A DNA stretch of 64,000 bases from contig VWZL01000170.1 of NCBI GenBank assembly GCA_013396915.1, positions 496,001 to 560,000 of the forward strand. The letters run 5' to 3'. This document shows positions 37,527-50,500 of the stretch, piece after piece (position 1 is the first letter of the stretch; each line of letters begins with the position of its first letter). The stretch is from Stercorarius parasiticus (taxonomy: Eukaryota; Chordata; Aves; Charadriiformes; Stercorariidae). Both the position numbers and the translations under genes were made by a program. Under the pieces are notes generated by a model. That model saw only the letters and a list, made by a program, of their open reading frames with translations, was not told the origin of the DNA and made no database searches.

Positions 37527-38315
37527 CTTAAGAGCAAGAGTTGTATGTTAATTACAGCACCATACAAGAGTTGTATGCTAATTCCCGACTGAATTTGCAG
37601 TCACAACTGAAATCCATTCTGACGACTCCAGAGTTTTCCTGCAGAGCTGAGACTTGAAAGGTGCATGATCCCAGAGGACAGCATCTTCACAGAGTTTTGG
37701 AACCTGTTGGGAAAATAGTGGGCAAATTAGAGATTAGGTTTAAGCCCAAAATAAAATACTGGAAATGCCTTTCTAACAGTCATCTCTGCTTGCATTTTTA
37801 GTATGTATGGTTTAAATCAGGAGTACAGAGTTGAACTTTTAAGAAAACTTGGGTTAAAAATACAGTCACAATACAATCCTAAAAAATCAGTCTTTCCTGG
37901 ATCCATCTATGACCGACAGGTAACTTCTGAGCCAGATGAGTGTTCTGAGTGCTTCCAATTTGATAGCAGCTGGTGCAATCTGCAAAGGCCACTTGGGTCT
38001 CCAACAAAGCTACTGTTGTTAATTAAATGAACGTGAAAGCTCTTTTGCAGAACAATGTCGTTTGAGTAATAGAAATTTAGTGTATATGCTCTGCTGGAAT
38101 TTGTTTAGCTCTATAAAAAGAAGAGTTACCTATGTTATATAATCAGCTCTCTTAATGCTGTGGCTATGCTTGTGCAGATAGAATTGTTTCCTGTGTTCTT
38201 GTCAAGCCTGGGAGATGGCAGAACTGATCCCCTGTCTCCCTCAGGCTCCTCAGACATTTCTGATGCATCAGCTATGTGGAATGCCGATGTTTTTTTGCTA
38301 TGCGGTGTATTGTAG

Positions 38316-38329
38316 CCACAAGAGGGCAG
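38316..38329 (+). promoter_or_regulatory. CTCF-like site
   Basis: CCACAAGAGGGCAG matches the CTCF core (CCASYAGRKGGCRS) at all but one position. It is oriented opposite to the site at 7114-7132, about 31 kb away. This is a motif match only. Confidence 0.4.
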
Positions 38330-39837
38330 AGATATCCAACGTTGCACATAGTCACTAATCATAGTACACCCTACACACAATGTAAAATATTGTTGGTAGC
38401 AGTGTCTTAGTTCAGCTCTGTTGGAGAGCTTGAAGCATGCAGCTAGATTAAGTACGGTGCTGCTTTTACACTTCTTGGTGTAGAAGTAATTGAATTAATC
38501 TTTAGTTGTTACCTGTACCTGCAGTAATGAATCATGGTAATTATATTAGTATAAAATGTAATTCTTTTTTGCTTTGTGTTATTTTCTACTTACATGTTTA
38601 AAGATTAGCATATTCTCATTACAGTAAGGCAGGGAAACCACCTCTAGGTTTCCTAAGCGTGTTTGTCATGCATAACTGCTTTACAGGATGTTAGGGTGCT
38701 GACATAAAGCTACAGATTAGTTGCTGTCTTGCTTCCCCTCTGGCTGGTTTTCTGTTTGCCCTTTTGCAGCTTCAACTTTCTTGGCCAGGGGGAGGCATTC
38801 TCCTAATAGTTCATTTTATAGTTTATTGTTTTTCCCTGGCGTTGTACTGAATAAATAATAACCACTGATTAGTAGACGCTCACTTAGAATGCTAATGAAT
38901 ATTTGAGAGAGAACTAGCTCATAAAAAGGAAAAGCTTTCAAACTAATAGGATGGCATGACAATTACTTACGGTTTGATGATTGTGTGGTGGATTTAGAGT
39001 TCTGCTCTAGTCTGTAGCTCTGGATTCTGTTCTGATTTTTCTATTAACTTAGAACGTGTGCATGGACAAGTCACTTAATTGTTTTTAATCTTTGTTATGC
39101 TATATAGGAAATTTTACAGTGCTGCTGTCTAATGTCTACCGTGGAATGTTTTGCCATAGGAAATCGAGCCTAAACCACAAGATTTTAAAAGGATTGGGAC
39201 AGTCGTATGGGAAGCACAAGCAAATAGTTACTGATAAAATAAGAAAATTCTGTTAAATCTGTTCTAGGGTTTAAGCCCTTCTCTGGCTGTAGGGAATTGG
39301 AAGGATTGTACATGAGGAAACAGCAACGCTACAGCTTCACGATACAGAAAGTTTCTCTGAAGGATTCAGTGTTTGTCACTAGCTACATGATCATATTCTT
39401 GCACTGATTTGTAATGAAACACCTTGTGATTGATGCATCTCTGAAACTTGAACTGAAACAAGCAATCCTGAGATAGTAAAAAAGGGAGTGCTAACATAAA
39501 AAGTGATGAACTATACAGCTAAAAGGTTCACTTATTGTGTTGGTATTCAGTAAACAAAAAGAAGTGAATTATGGTTTTCCTCTGTGGTCCATGCTGTGTT
39601 TCAGTCTGACATGGTCACTGACACTCATTCAGTGGTCCTTAGCTCTTGTAAATTACACTGGGTTTACTCTATACTAAATAATGTATGCAAATGCTTTTAT
39701 TTTTCCTTCTGGGTCTTGTAGTTTAGTAAATGATCTGTGCATTGAAAATGTTATTACTTTTATGTGTACAAGATGTGGAATAATGGTAGTGGAGCTGTTT
39801 GCTTTTTTTTTTCTGGGAAGACAAGCAGGCTTATTCA

Positions 39838-40479
39838 TGTATCAACAGCGTGGCCTGGCAGCCAAAACGGCCAACGTGTCCTGGGGTGCATCAAGCACAG
39901 CATAGACAGCTGGTCGAAAGAGGTGATTGTCCCTCTCTAGACTGCAGTGGTGCAGCCCCACCTCAAGTTCTGTGTGCAGTTTTGGGCACTTCAGTATAAG
40001 AAGGATGTCAAACTATGGGAGCGTGTCCAGAGGAGGGCAACCAAGATGGTGAAAGGTCTTGAAGGCAAGACTTAAAAGGAGCGGCTGAGGTCACTTGGCT
40101 TGTTCAGCTTGGAGAAGAGAAGGCTGAGGGGGAACCTCATCACAGTCTACAACTTCCTCAAGGAGGGCAGCAGAGGGGGAGGCACTGATCTCCTCTTTCT
40201 GGCAACTAGTGACAGGACACGGGAAATAGAACGAAGTTGCATCAGGAGAAGTTCAGGTTGGACATTAGGAAAAGGTTGTTTACTGAGAGGGTGGTTGGTC
40301 CCTGGAACAGGCTCCCCAGGGAAGTGGTCACGGCACCAAACCTGTCAGAGTTCAAGAAGGACCTGGATGGCACTGTTAGTCATATGGTTAAGTTTTAGGT
40401 AGTCCTGCAAGAAGCCAGGAGTTGGACTTGATGATGCTTATGGGTCTCTTCCAATTCAAGATATTCTATAATTCTGTGT
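39838..40479 (+). mobile_element. CR1 LINE, 3' fragment of ~640 bp
   Basis: Plus-orientation CR1 containing the end of ORF2 and the 3' tail. Recognisable parts are GGTGCATCAAGCACAGCATA, GTGCAGTTTTGGGCACTTCA, the [26 protein letters not shown] stretch near 40100, CTGGAACAGGCTCCCCAGGG, and the end GGGTCTCTTCCAATTCAAGA-TATTCTATAATTCTGTG. Frameshifts break the protein. The 5' edge is approximate. It ends 51 bp upstream of MCC exon 3. Confidence 0.94.
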
Positions 40480-40530
40480 GTTCTTTATATATAGTCCATA
40501 TTAGAATATTTTTCCATTTCTGCATTTTAG

Positions 40531-40742
40531 GTGCCTTATCAGGAGCCAGAGAAAGCTGGGAGTATGATTCAGGAGCAAGAGACCTTCAGAGTCCAGACCT
40601 CCAGAGTCATTTTACACTACAAAAGTTGTTGGAGTATGGTGGAAGCAATGTGACTCAACAGGCTGCTCTGCAAAGACTTCTAGTTCAGGCCTCAAATTTT
40701 AGCAACTCTGTTGGAGGAAGCTACTTAGAACTTGCCAACACT
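40531..40742 (+). CDS. MCC: MCC long isoform, exon 3
   Basis: Encodes residues 129-199 of the long form, the last long-specific exon. It starts by completing a Gly codon and reads ALSGARESWEYDSGARDLQS, then a Leu/Gln-rich segment (LQKLLEYGG, ALQRLLVQASNF), and ends GGSYLELANT. The first stretch is almost identical to human; the middle is more diverged. The acceptor is CATTTTAG|GTGCC and the donor ACT|GTAAGT is near consensus. The exon is 212 bp and ends in phase 0, as does the alternative first exon at 58741-58797, so both can join the same exon 4 beyond the window. There is little room upstream for intronic signals because a CR1 tail ends at 40479. Confidence 0.94.
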
Positions 40743-41473
40743 GTAAGTGCATTTTGCCTCTGCTTTTAATTTTTGTAGAAATTTTTTCTTGTTTTTTTTT
40801 TCCAAAGAATCATACTAATTCCAGCCTTGGAGCCTTTGAGCCTTCATGGAAAAAATGCCACCCTGCTGTTGCCTTTCATTTACCAGAAAATCAATGTGAT
40901 TTTAGCAGTTGGTAGGTGTATATTATTTCCAAAGCTTGTATAAATTAGTTTCATTAGAAAGGGTAGGAGTCTGTGAGGAGCCATACTGAAGTTCTTAATT
41001 TATACAATTTAACAGTAGAAGAGTTGTGTCTGAAAACTTCCTATCAATTAATTTTTTTAAGTGTGGTGTCAGATTGTTCAGAAGTGTTGTGTAGAAGAAT
41101 CCTTCCCATGTTATTTCATTACTGCACGCTAAATTGTTTGATAATTATTTTAAACCCTTGGTGTGCTAGCACTGTGCTTTTTTATTTCTACAGGCAAGAA
41201 TAATTCTGCATTGTAAAAAAAACCATGTAACTGTTGAAGGGGTAGGGCATTATTTTTTGCTTCCCAATCAGTGTATTGGGATCAAGTTTGCATTTTAATT
41301 TTAAGCCAGGCACGTTATAAAAGACCACCTGTTTTGTAGCATGTTTCTGACTTATGTTGCACAGCTGTTTAAATGGAGAAGTAAAGAGATGCTAAAATGA
41401 ATGCAAAAAGTTTCTCATTTTTAAAATTAATGTTTATTGGCAAGCTTGGCCTTGATGAAATGGAGTCCTAGTT

Positions 41474-41555
41474 CATAGTATCACAGGATAGTTGAAGCTG
41501 TAAGAGAACCTTGGGAGGTCATGTAGTCCAACATCCTGCTCAAGACTTAATGTCT
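41474..41555 (-). mobile_element. CR1 LINE, short 3' remnant
   Basis: The plus strand reads CATAGTATCACAGGATAGTT and later GGAGGTCATGTAGTCCAACA, the usual reverse-complement pattern of a CR1 tail (AATCATAGAAT...GATCATCTAGTCCAAC). Only about 80 bp are recognisable and it is considerably diverged. Confidence 0.65.
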
Positions 41556-44500
41556 GATGGAAGTGATTGCTGGCAACAAAGGGAAATCAACTTCCTTAAG
41601 CTGCATTATGTGAAAAGAAAACGATGAAAAATATTCTGAAAGTGCTTTCAAAAGCCTTCTAAGTTTTATTTAAGTTTCTGAACATGAGCTGATATAACAC
41701 CTAAAGTTCCCATACGCAGAGTGAAAATACATAGGTATTAAAACTTATCTAATGGAGAAAACAGTTCAAGGAAGTTGGCAGTTCCTTAACGGTATGATGT
41801 GCTCATGTTGCCTAGGAAGGATAGTAAGGGATCAACTGCGATAAATCATAAGCTCTTTGATCTTCAAAACTGGACAGAAGCATATGGAAACTGAAAAGAA
41901 CAGAAAATGAGCAGGCACATGTGTGTTATAAAGAGGGTATAATGGAAGCTCTGGGAAATTACAGCCCAGTTAGCAGCTTTATTTATACATTCCAGTAGTT
42001 TTCTGGAAGTGTGAGCAATTTGAAGTGAGTAAGAGAGAACGTATAGCTTTGTAGAAGAACAATCATGTTCATCCATCTAATATCTACTTTAACAGAATAG
42101 TAGACTTTGGAGATAGAAGAGAAACAGTAGATGTCATGTTTCTCCAATGAGACATCTGACCCTGCCTTGACTAACGTTGTCATCATTAAGGCAAGAAGCA
42201 TCGTCTAAATGTAGTTACTAATAGGTGGATATTGAACTGGTTTGAAAATTGTAAGGCACTATTTTTTTGAATATTTCCTGAGCTCCATTCTGTCCTGTGT
42301 TCTCTGACTTGTGTGAAAAATTGCCAAGCTCAGATCAAACCATACTGGTGAGACAAGTACTTCCCTACACTGAAAACTGCTCTCACAATAATTCATTAAA
42401 AAGGTGCAAGTCTAGGTCTAAGGAAGATAGTGAGTGTAACAACATAAAATTTCCTGTTCAGTTATACATATTCCATTGCTGTGATTGACCTGCTTAAAAA
42501 TTACCATTTTGGAAAGACATGAGCTTTTTCACATTTGATTATTTTAAAGGATGTAGAATATTCTTGAACAGAAATTTAAGTAGAGCTGCTTAAGACCAGT
42601 ATAGCTGTGCAGTAAGAGTGGCTTGCATACCTTTGTTTCTGGATTAGGAACTGTGAATTGCTGTGTCCTTTTTAGATCTGGAGTTAAATCAGGTTTCGCG
42701 TGTGTATGTACTAATAGGTCCTGTGTCTATGCTCCTGGCTGATGATGGTTCAGAAATGATGGGCTTTGGTAACCTGTTGTACATTTGCAAATATGAAGAC
42801 ACAGATGTGCAGTGTTACTCAAGAATGCACAGGATGAAGGCTACTGCATTGCTATGACATGCAGAAATCTTAAAAATAGAAATTCTGAAGGCTCATAAGA
42901 AATAAAGATCTGCAAGTATTACGGCTTTCTTTTTGTTCCCATCTCTAAATTCCTTCTATGCTTACTGCCATGAAATATGCCTGATCTTTGTTTTAACAAG
43001 CATCTGTTATTCTCCTGCTTTTAAATATTCTTTCTATGTTCTTTCAAATAATAATAGAATCAGCAATCTCTCATTTATTTGTAGATGAATACAATAACAT
43101 CTCCGTTTGACTCCTCCTGAGCATTGGTGTCATGGGTCATATATATATTTTTGCTTTGGCTTTGTTAAGAAGAAGAGAAAAAGGAATGGGAGGAAATAGA
43201 GAGAATGGTTTATTTTGTTTTTCACTATTTACATTTATTCCCTTTCCACAGTTCTTAATACTGAGGGGCATGCTTACTGCAGTCTAAATTTAAAGTCTTT
43301 AAAGAGATAAACATAGCCTTCTTAGAGCTGTGATTTAATGTGGGTACTTCCTTCTCTTTCTGTTTCTCAGATTGTTTTACCTAGCTGCATTTGCCACAAT
43401 GACAAGCCGAGCTGCTCCCTTGCATTCATTCTCAGAAATGACAGATCTCAGTTTTCACATTTTTGTGGTTTGAATCCAGGGAACTTTTCCAGTTGTACAC
43501 AAGGAGCTGGGCAGACACCTTGGTACTCTAACCAGGATTACTTCAAAAAAACTGATGGAGGTTTAATAACTGCATTTCTTCCCTTCGGGAGCTGATTGTA
43601 TTTCTTTTTGTAAAGCCGTGTAATAGAAGGACAGAGATTTAAAACAGACTCCGTTGTGGACGTTTCTCTCTGGAACTCTCAGTGCTCCTAAAGTTAACCA
43701 GAGAGGTTTATCTTCTTCAGAACGCTTACGAAAAAGCAGAGCAGAGCCTTTCTGTGTCATCCTGCTCCTGGATGAACAGTTCCTGGCAGCTTCTCCCAAA
43801 TGCATCTACACAGACCCTATGGACACACTCTTGAAAGCAATGTTTTTTACGTTTCTTTGTAGATGTGTAGACTTCAGACTCAGAGGTCTAACAAGGTAAC
43901 TATTGTATGGGTGAACATAAATCAGTTAGGTGCTTTCTGGTTAGAAGTCGTGTAATGGTTTTTCTCTCAGCACCTTGAAGTGCTTTTCCCTGTTGCAGTG
44001 TCAATTCTTGTTACTTAATTTCCTCTTTTTCTTTCTGACAGTCCTCTTCTGATTTTCAATGATGCAGTCAGGCTACAGACATCCCTGTGGTGATTATGTG
44101 CTTTTACAGCATAGATTATACTCCTCAGTCAATACAGGGGGTCTTCACACTGCCATTGACATTTAAATTTTCCGTTCGCAAAAGCTAAATGAACATCAGG
44201 CCACTATCACTTTGCTTAGTTTTTATAAAGTGAATTTTTTAATGCATTTTTGAAATCCTATGAATGCACAGCTGTGCAGAGCTTTATAAAAACATCATAC
44301 CTGCTCTGAAGTATTATTGCTATTCCTTCATGGGCATGGTGCAATTTTTTTTTAAAAGTGGTGTTTGAAATTTAACCATTTGTACTCATTGCGTATGTTT
44401 TTATCTGTTCATTCCATGTCATTTTGCTGTTTTGGTTTATTAACACATGTTCAGATTCAGCTTTTGCTTTGCCTGAATACTTTATTCTGTAGTCTTTATA

Positions 44501-47500
44501 GGGTGTGTAACTCAGCATTTTTCAGATTCACATTTTTACACCTAAATATTAAGAACACATTTCTGTTTATAGCTCTTCACCTTGGTGCCAATATTTATGA
44601 CTGTCATATTAAGCTTTAACATGACCTGTCACCACTTACTGATGAGGTACCTGTTCATGGCAGTAGGTTAAATACTACCGCAGATATCTCTGATGGGAAC
44701 CATTGCATGTGTTCCAAATGTAATCATTTATGAGCTTTGTTTGTATTGCATTGGGATGTAAATAATTTAAATATTCTTCATGGATAGAAGAGAATTCAAA
44801 CATTTCAAAGAATTTCTTTGTGCATGTGCATGTTTGGGAGTTGTTTTTAATTTGTACTTGAATCTTCAAAGTCGGACAAGGACCACTAATGTGGATAGTC
44901 ATATAACTGCAGTGAAATAGCTGATGCGTGTGGTGTCACATCTGTTCACTGCCCAGGCGGCCATGCGATCTTGATGTGTTCCTTGCAGTGCTAACGTGAG
45001 AGATAGCGCTCTGTTGTAGGAGCTGAAGTATTGCTGTTCTCTGGAAACACTGGACAGGGCAGCATCTTGATATGATAGGTATATCTCACAGTAGAATTCT
45101 GTTGAAGTCTAATAAACAGAAGCAATAAGATTTGGATATGTTTAATTCCCTTTTCGTATTGTCCTTGCATGTGATTAAAATAGACTAGGGGAATGTGTGC
45201 ATATGAATGCTAATACGTATCTATGTGCTTATTGTTAGTTTCTGTTGCCTTAGTTCGGTGTTGTTTTAAGATTCATGTATTTGTCGTCACAAGTAGCTAC
45301 ATTTAGGTAAGTACAACCAATTGAGATTGTTTCATTTGCCACGACTATATGATCTCATACCTCTGTTCTTCTAGCTGTAAATAACTCTGGTTTGCTAAGA
45401 AGGTATCTGCACAAAGCTCTTACATTTTTAAAATGTGACCCTGAGTATGTTGATATATGGCTTGGGTTTTTTTTAACTATCCAGTCCCTGGACTGGTGTG
45501 ATCCAGGATCCTTTAATTTCTGATTTTTCCTTCCAAAGACACTCCAGCTATATTGGAAGCTCTTTGAATGCACCTTCCTTGCCAGAGTTCTTTTGGGTAA
45601 CCCCATATACCGGGGTATAGTTGACTTGCAGAGAGGAAGAGTACAGCTGTATTTTGAGAAAAAAAATGTGGTAAGATTTCTTCATGACTGTATGCTTTTA
45701 GAAGCCTGTGTTGCCATTTCATCCTCAAAGCAGCCATGCAAGTGCCACAGATGTGGTTGCTCGTACTGACTCAGGCAGACAGGCATATTTACAGAGTTGC
45801 CAGCATGGCTTCCTGCAGCATCTCGTTGATCTGGTCAACAACTAAGCAGGCATAATCCTGCTTTATCTTGTGCAGGGCTGTCAATGCCAGATGGATGTGT
45901 CTAACTAGGAAGGCATTGGCGCAGATTGCTCCACCTGCCAAACCTGCACTTACTTCTCGTCTTAAGTGGAGCTGGTTTTGGGATGTCTCCATCAAGAACA
46001 AAACAGAAAGCTAATGCAACAAGATTCTTAATGCATCTAACTACTCTGGTATACGCTCTTCCTCAGCTATTCCTATCTGAGTTGCATGTGTGTGTACCTC
46101 ATTTAGAGGTACTAAAGACTTCGTTGAGTTTGAGAATGGACTGGTTTGATCGTGCATCTGTGTGACAGGGTATGCTTTCTGTACAGCAGAATTAAGGTGA
46201 CTAAGCCGAATTTAGTTCTGTGGAATCTCTGTGACAAATAAAGATACCATCTCTGTTGGGTACACAGCCCAAAAGTTTATAAAGTACAAAGGCATACTGG
46301 AAATATTCACAGCAAAGCAATATATGGTTGTATTAGTGGTAGTTTCTCAGCATGATCACTAGCAAATGAGAACTTAATGCCTTTGTTTTAGGAAGTTTCA
46401 TGTTCTCTGAAAACGGATATTCTTACTGTGATACCACTTCCTTAGTCAGACTCAGTGAATGTTTGCAATGCTAATTTTTCCTCCTTCAGAGCATTGAGCT
46501 GCAAGTTATGACAGATAGAACCACTGCTTTGAGAAAGCTATTCTTTTTAGTTGACGTAGTTTATACTGAGTGATCATATTCCGAAAGTCACTATTACATT
46601 TTTCAGGGAGAGGTGGCTTTTCCTTTCCCACCTAGATGATCTGCTTCATAATCAGGCGAACCTAACTTGCTGTGGCCTATTTATGTGAATAGCTTTTGGG
46701 TATAAAAGTGTACACTTGACAGTAATGTTGTGTTTACATTTATGTCAGACTGTAGTGCAGCTGGTTCTGAACGATGGCTTGAAATAGCATTAATGGGCTG
46801 TTTCATCCTGAGTCACAATAACCATTTCTGTTCTCTGAGATGCACGAAAACGTAAATTAAGTGACTCACATGTAAATTCTGTACTGCTGTCATGTTACTG
46901 AACATGTAACAATTTCTTGCAATGCCTTAATGTTATGAAATGTACTTAGTACTTTAGCAAGAGAATATTGTAGAGATGCTTGGTATTTGGTGTATATTCA
47001 CATATGACATTCTATGATGAAATTCAAAATGCTGAATTTAATCTCTTTGTCTGGCTCTTTCAAACCATTTGACAATATGTCAGTTATTCTGTTACCTCCC
47101 AGTTTGGCTGTTAAGACAGACGGATGATATTTCTAGTGTCCTTCACGCTGTGACTAGCAGCGGATGCGTCTATGTAACCAACAGTCTTGCCTTACAAAGA
47201 CTGATATGATCAGATTATCCGCTGATAACAGATGTCTGTTTGTCCATCTTATGTATGTAAGTTTTTATATGGCACAAGTCACAGTAATGTTAGCATGTTT
47301 AGAGAGTAAAACTTATGCTGCTTGAAAAACCCATACCACTCACCCTCCCCAAAAGCTGTAAACCTAGTATGTGTATGTAATTTTTTAAGCTACGTTTTTG
47401 GCTCATTTTAACTAAGCTAGTAAATGTAGATTTTAAAATTTACTCCTTAAAACCAGGAAGGATTGTCTTTTTGCCAAAGAAAGCAAAAATGCTTTTGTAG

Positions 47501-50500
47501 GGGATGGGGAAAAAAGGGCTTCATAGAGATTTGTGGCAGTCTAGGTATGCTCTTACAGCATCCTAAATATGAACCATTTTCTCTGTTGTTTAATTTATAG
47601 CCATCAGAAGTAAATTAAATATGAGTTCTATTGAAATCACACAGGTATTTATTTTTCAAAATGATGTTTTAAGGGACAGTATCAAGGAAGTCTGAAGATA
47701 GAACTATACTGTGAAAGATAAATCAATGGCTGGTTTGTAGACTACTTTTGTTTGGTGCCCTGTTAATGAGAACCTACTTAAAGTGTCTCGTCTAATTTCT
47801 AAAGTTTTTATGGGTTTATAACTCAGTACTATTGGTATGTCCTTTTCTGCCAAAGTCTGCCCCTTTTTCTTCTCTTCCCTGTCTCCAAATCTTATTTGTT
47901 TTTAAGTTAAGCTTGTTTGTTCCTTGGCTTGGGAAGTTCTGCTCTTCCAGCTTCCCCACCCCTTCCCTTATAGACAGGGAAATTTGGCCCCCAGGCATCA
48001 GATGTCCCTTGAACTCAAGGCACAACTTTTAGGATGGGAGAGAGTAATGCCTTTCTAGTCTCTCTGCATGAGGCTAGTGTGGGTAAGAAACACTTAGATT
48101 TTGTGTATTTCAGGGAATTTGTTCAATGCTATAACCACTCCGTAGGATATGTCAGAATTCAGTTACTTGTGCACGGATTGATTTTTCCCAAGTTGTTTTG
48201 TTGGCGAGTCTGTTCTGTATTGGGGAACCAGTGCATACTGTTACAGTAAACCACAGGAGCCAGGTCTCTTCCTCTCCCCTCCCTTGCAGCCATTTGTTTT
48301 CCATGTCCTACATGCAACTTGTATTACAATTTGTTTTCATGCCAATAAAAGCTGTTACTGTAAAAATGTAGCTTAATGATTCCTTCAGCTGGTATCCTGT
48401 GGGTAGGAAGGCCTGAAGTAGAACAAGTTTCTAGTGGTGTGGACAGTAGACCCTACTCTGCATAAAAGATTTGTGACCAAGATAGCCTTGCCTTTTGTGC
48501 TTTTGCTTCCAAAGTAAGCATCATTTCCATTCTGCCGGCCTAAAAATAGAATACAAGAATTCCATTAAAGCAAAAACTGATTATAGGAATATAGATTCAG
48601 GAGGCGAGGCTTGGCCCGTCAGAAAGCAGGCACAATGGCAGTTTTGTCTGACAGATGTTTTTTATGTTTAGGGATGTGGGAAGCTGTTTACTGTTCGTCT
48701 TCGATTTCAAGCCAGCATTGTAAGCAAGTTTGTTTGTCTGAAGCAGGCATCAGGTGTAATAGGATTCTGCATTGTGTTCATACAGTTCTGGTCTCCGTAG
48801 CCCTCTAATAGTGCTCAGTTATTCATTTTTCTCTTGTAAATTAAAATGGGCATTATGGATTAGGTCTGCCAGGACTCATCTGTTTTATAGGTAATGTAGT
48901 TTTTCTGTCTTTTGAACTTACTGGATGGTGGCAGACACAGAGGTTAGGCAAATTATAAACCTTCTTGAAAATTCCCTTCAGTAGCATATATACTGAGGTT
49001 CAATTTTTAAAAAAAATAAAATTCTGTTGCTATTTTCATCTGCATACAATCACTGCACAACGTGATGGGTGTCAGCACAGGGCACATTCATTCAGGCAGC
49101 CTTTTAATAGATCCTTTTGACTGAGGCTTTTAATTGGATCTCTTATGTGAGAGTTGAACAGTATCTCTTACAAGCATGTAATGAAGGTGAAGTGCACAGA
49201 ATAATGGGTTTTGACCCAGCTCTGCGGTTGTAATTGGATGATGGGAACTGGTGTGTGGCAATCGGGTGCTATAGAAAAAGGGGTCTTAAAAAGTGTGTGT
49301 AAGTAGGCATTTTGAAGGTCTACAGATGAAGTTTCAAAACTTCTAATTCAACTTAGTTGCAAGGACTTTGTATCTTCCCCCCCGCCTCATTGCTTAGAAA
49401 CTGTCTTTATGTATCCTATTTTGTTTGTTGTAGTTAAGAGAGCTGTGGCTCCCATGCAGGTGTTCAGATTTTTTTACTTTTCCAAAATTTTCTTCCCCCC
49501 AGTTGCGTGGAATGAAGAGCAATTTACCTGATAGTACGTTGGGCCAGCACCACTGCACACAGCTATACAGAATATAGTATTAACATTATTATATCGCTTG
49601 GCAGTGGTAAACTGAATTTGAGGCCCGGGATTAGTCCATTGAAGCAACATTAATCTCCTGGATCCCGATGTTCCAGAAGGATGACCATGTAGCTCTTGTC
49701 ACAGGGTCTTCCGTCTCACCAGCTTTTCTACCTGTTCTCTGAGTGTGAACTGTTGACCTGACATAGTTGCAGTTGGCAATGCTGAGCATCTGTGAATCCT
49801 CATTTATTAAAAAGATGGTAAGACTTATTCCCCCTCCCCTTCTGCATACGTACTAAACCCTTATGTTTTGGTTACGTGATGTATAGGAATTTTGATTAAA
49901 AAGTGAAAATCTTAACTGCAGTACACAGTTGAAAATGGACTCTAAGTGCTTTTGCAGTTCAGTGCTAGTTCAGTTATAATGGAGTAATGAACTGTATCCT
50001 GCCAACCAAGCGAGACAAGGCAGGGTTTCCACAGAAGCCTGTCAGTGCCGTGGTTAAATTCATCACGATGCTCCTGCTCCCTGGAGTTGTTTCTCTGTCA
50101 CTGTCAGGTCTGGGACATGGATCTGAGGCAGTGCAGGATGCTGTTCAAACCACTGCTCAAACTCCCTGCTTCTCTTTATGTTCTGGGGTTTTTTTGAGTG
50201 AATATATGGTTGCCAGCACAGCTGTTTTGGGGAACTGTTTTGGTGCCAGTGCAGAGAAAATGGGAGGTATTTCTGCACAGGCACTCTCTTGTGGTTACTG
50301 TTTCTACTTTTTGAGAAGAACTGTTTCAGCATGATTGCCTCATTTTGGGCTAGAAAACCATATTATCACTTCTCATCTGGGAGACAGATTATGACAATAG
50401 CTATGTTGTAGTGTATTGGTAAACTCCCCTTTTTCTCATGGTAGGAAGCAATCAAAGTAAACTCTGAGTTTCAGGAAGGGCAGTGTCTGCTCTGTGAAGA

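Larger units (their letters stand above)
24189..40530 (+). other. MCC: MCC intron 2
   Basis: A 16,342-bp GT-AG intron. It holds a possible ERV fragment (25555-25975), a G-quadruplex motif (26074-26094), simple repeats (GCATT)4 at 30447-30466 and GACA at 30608-30622, a CR1 (34168-34600), a solo LTR (36753-37521), a possible extra exon with good splice sites (37802-37919), a CTCF-like motif (38316-38329) and a second CR1 (39838-40479) ending only 51 bp before exon 3. No complete second gene is seen; in particular there is no intact kinase-sized frame like the intronic TSSK1B of human MCC. Confidence 0.85.
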
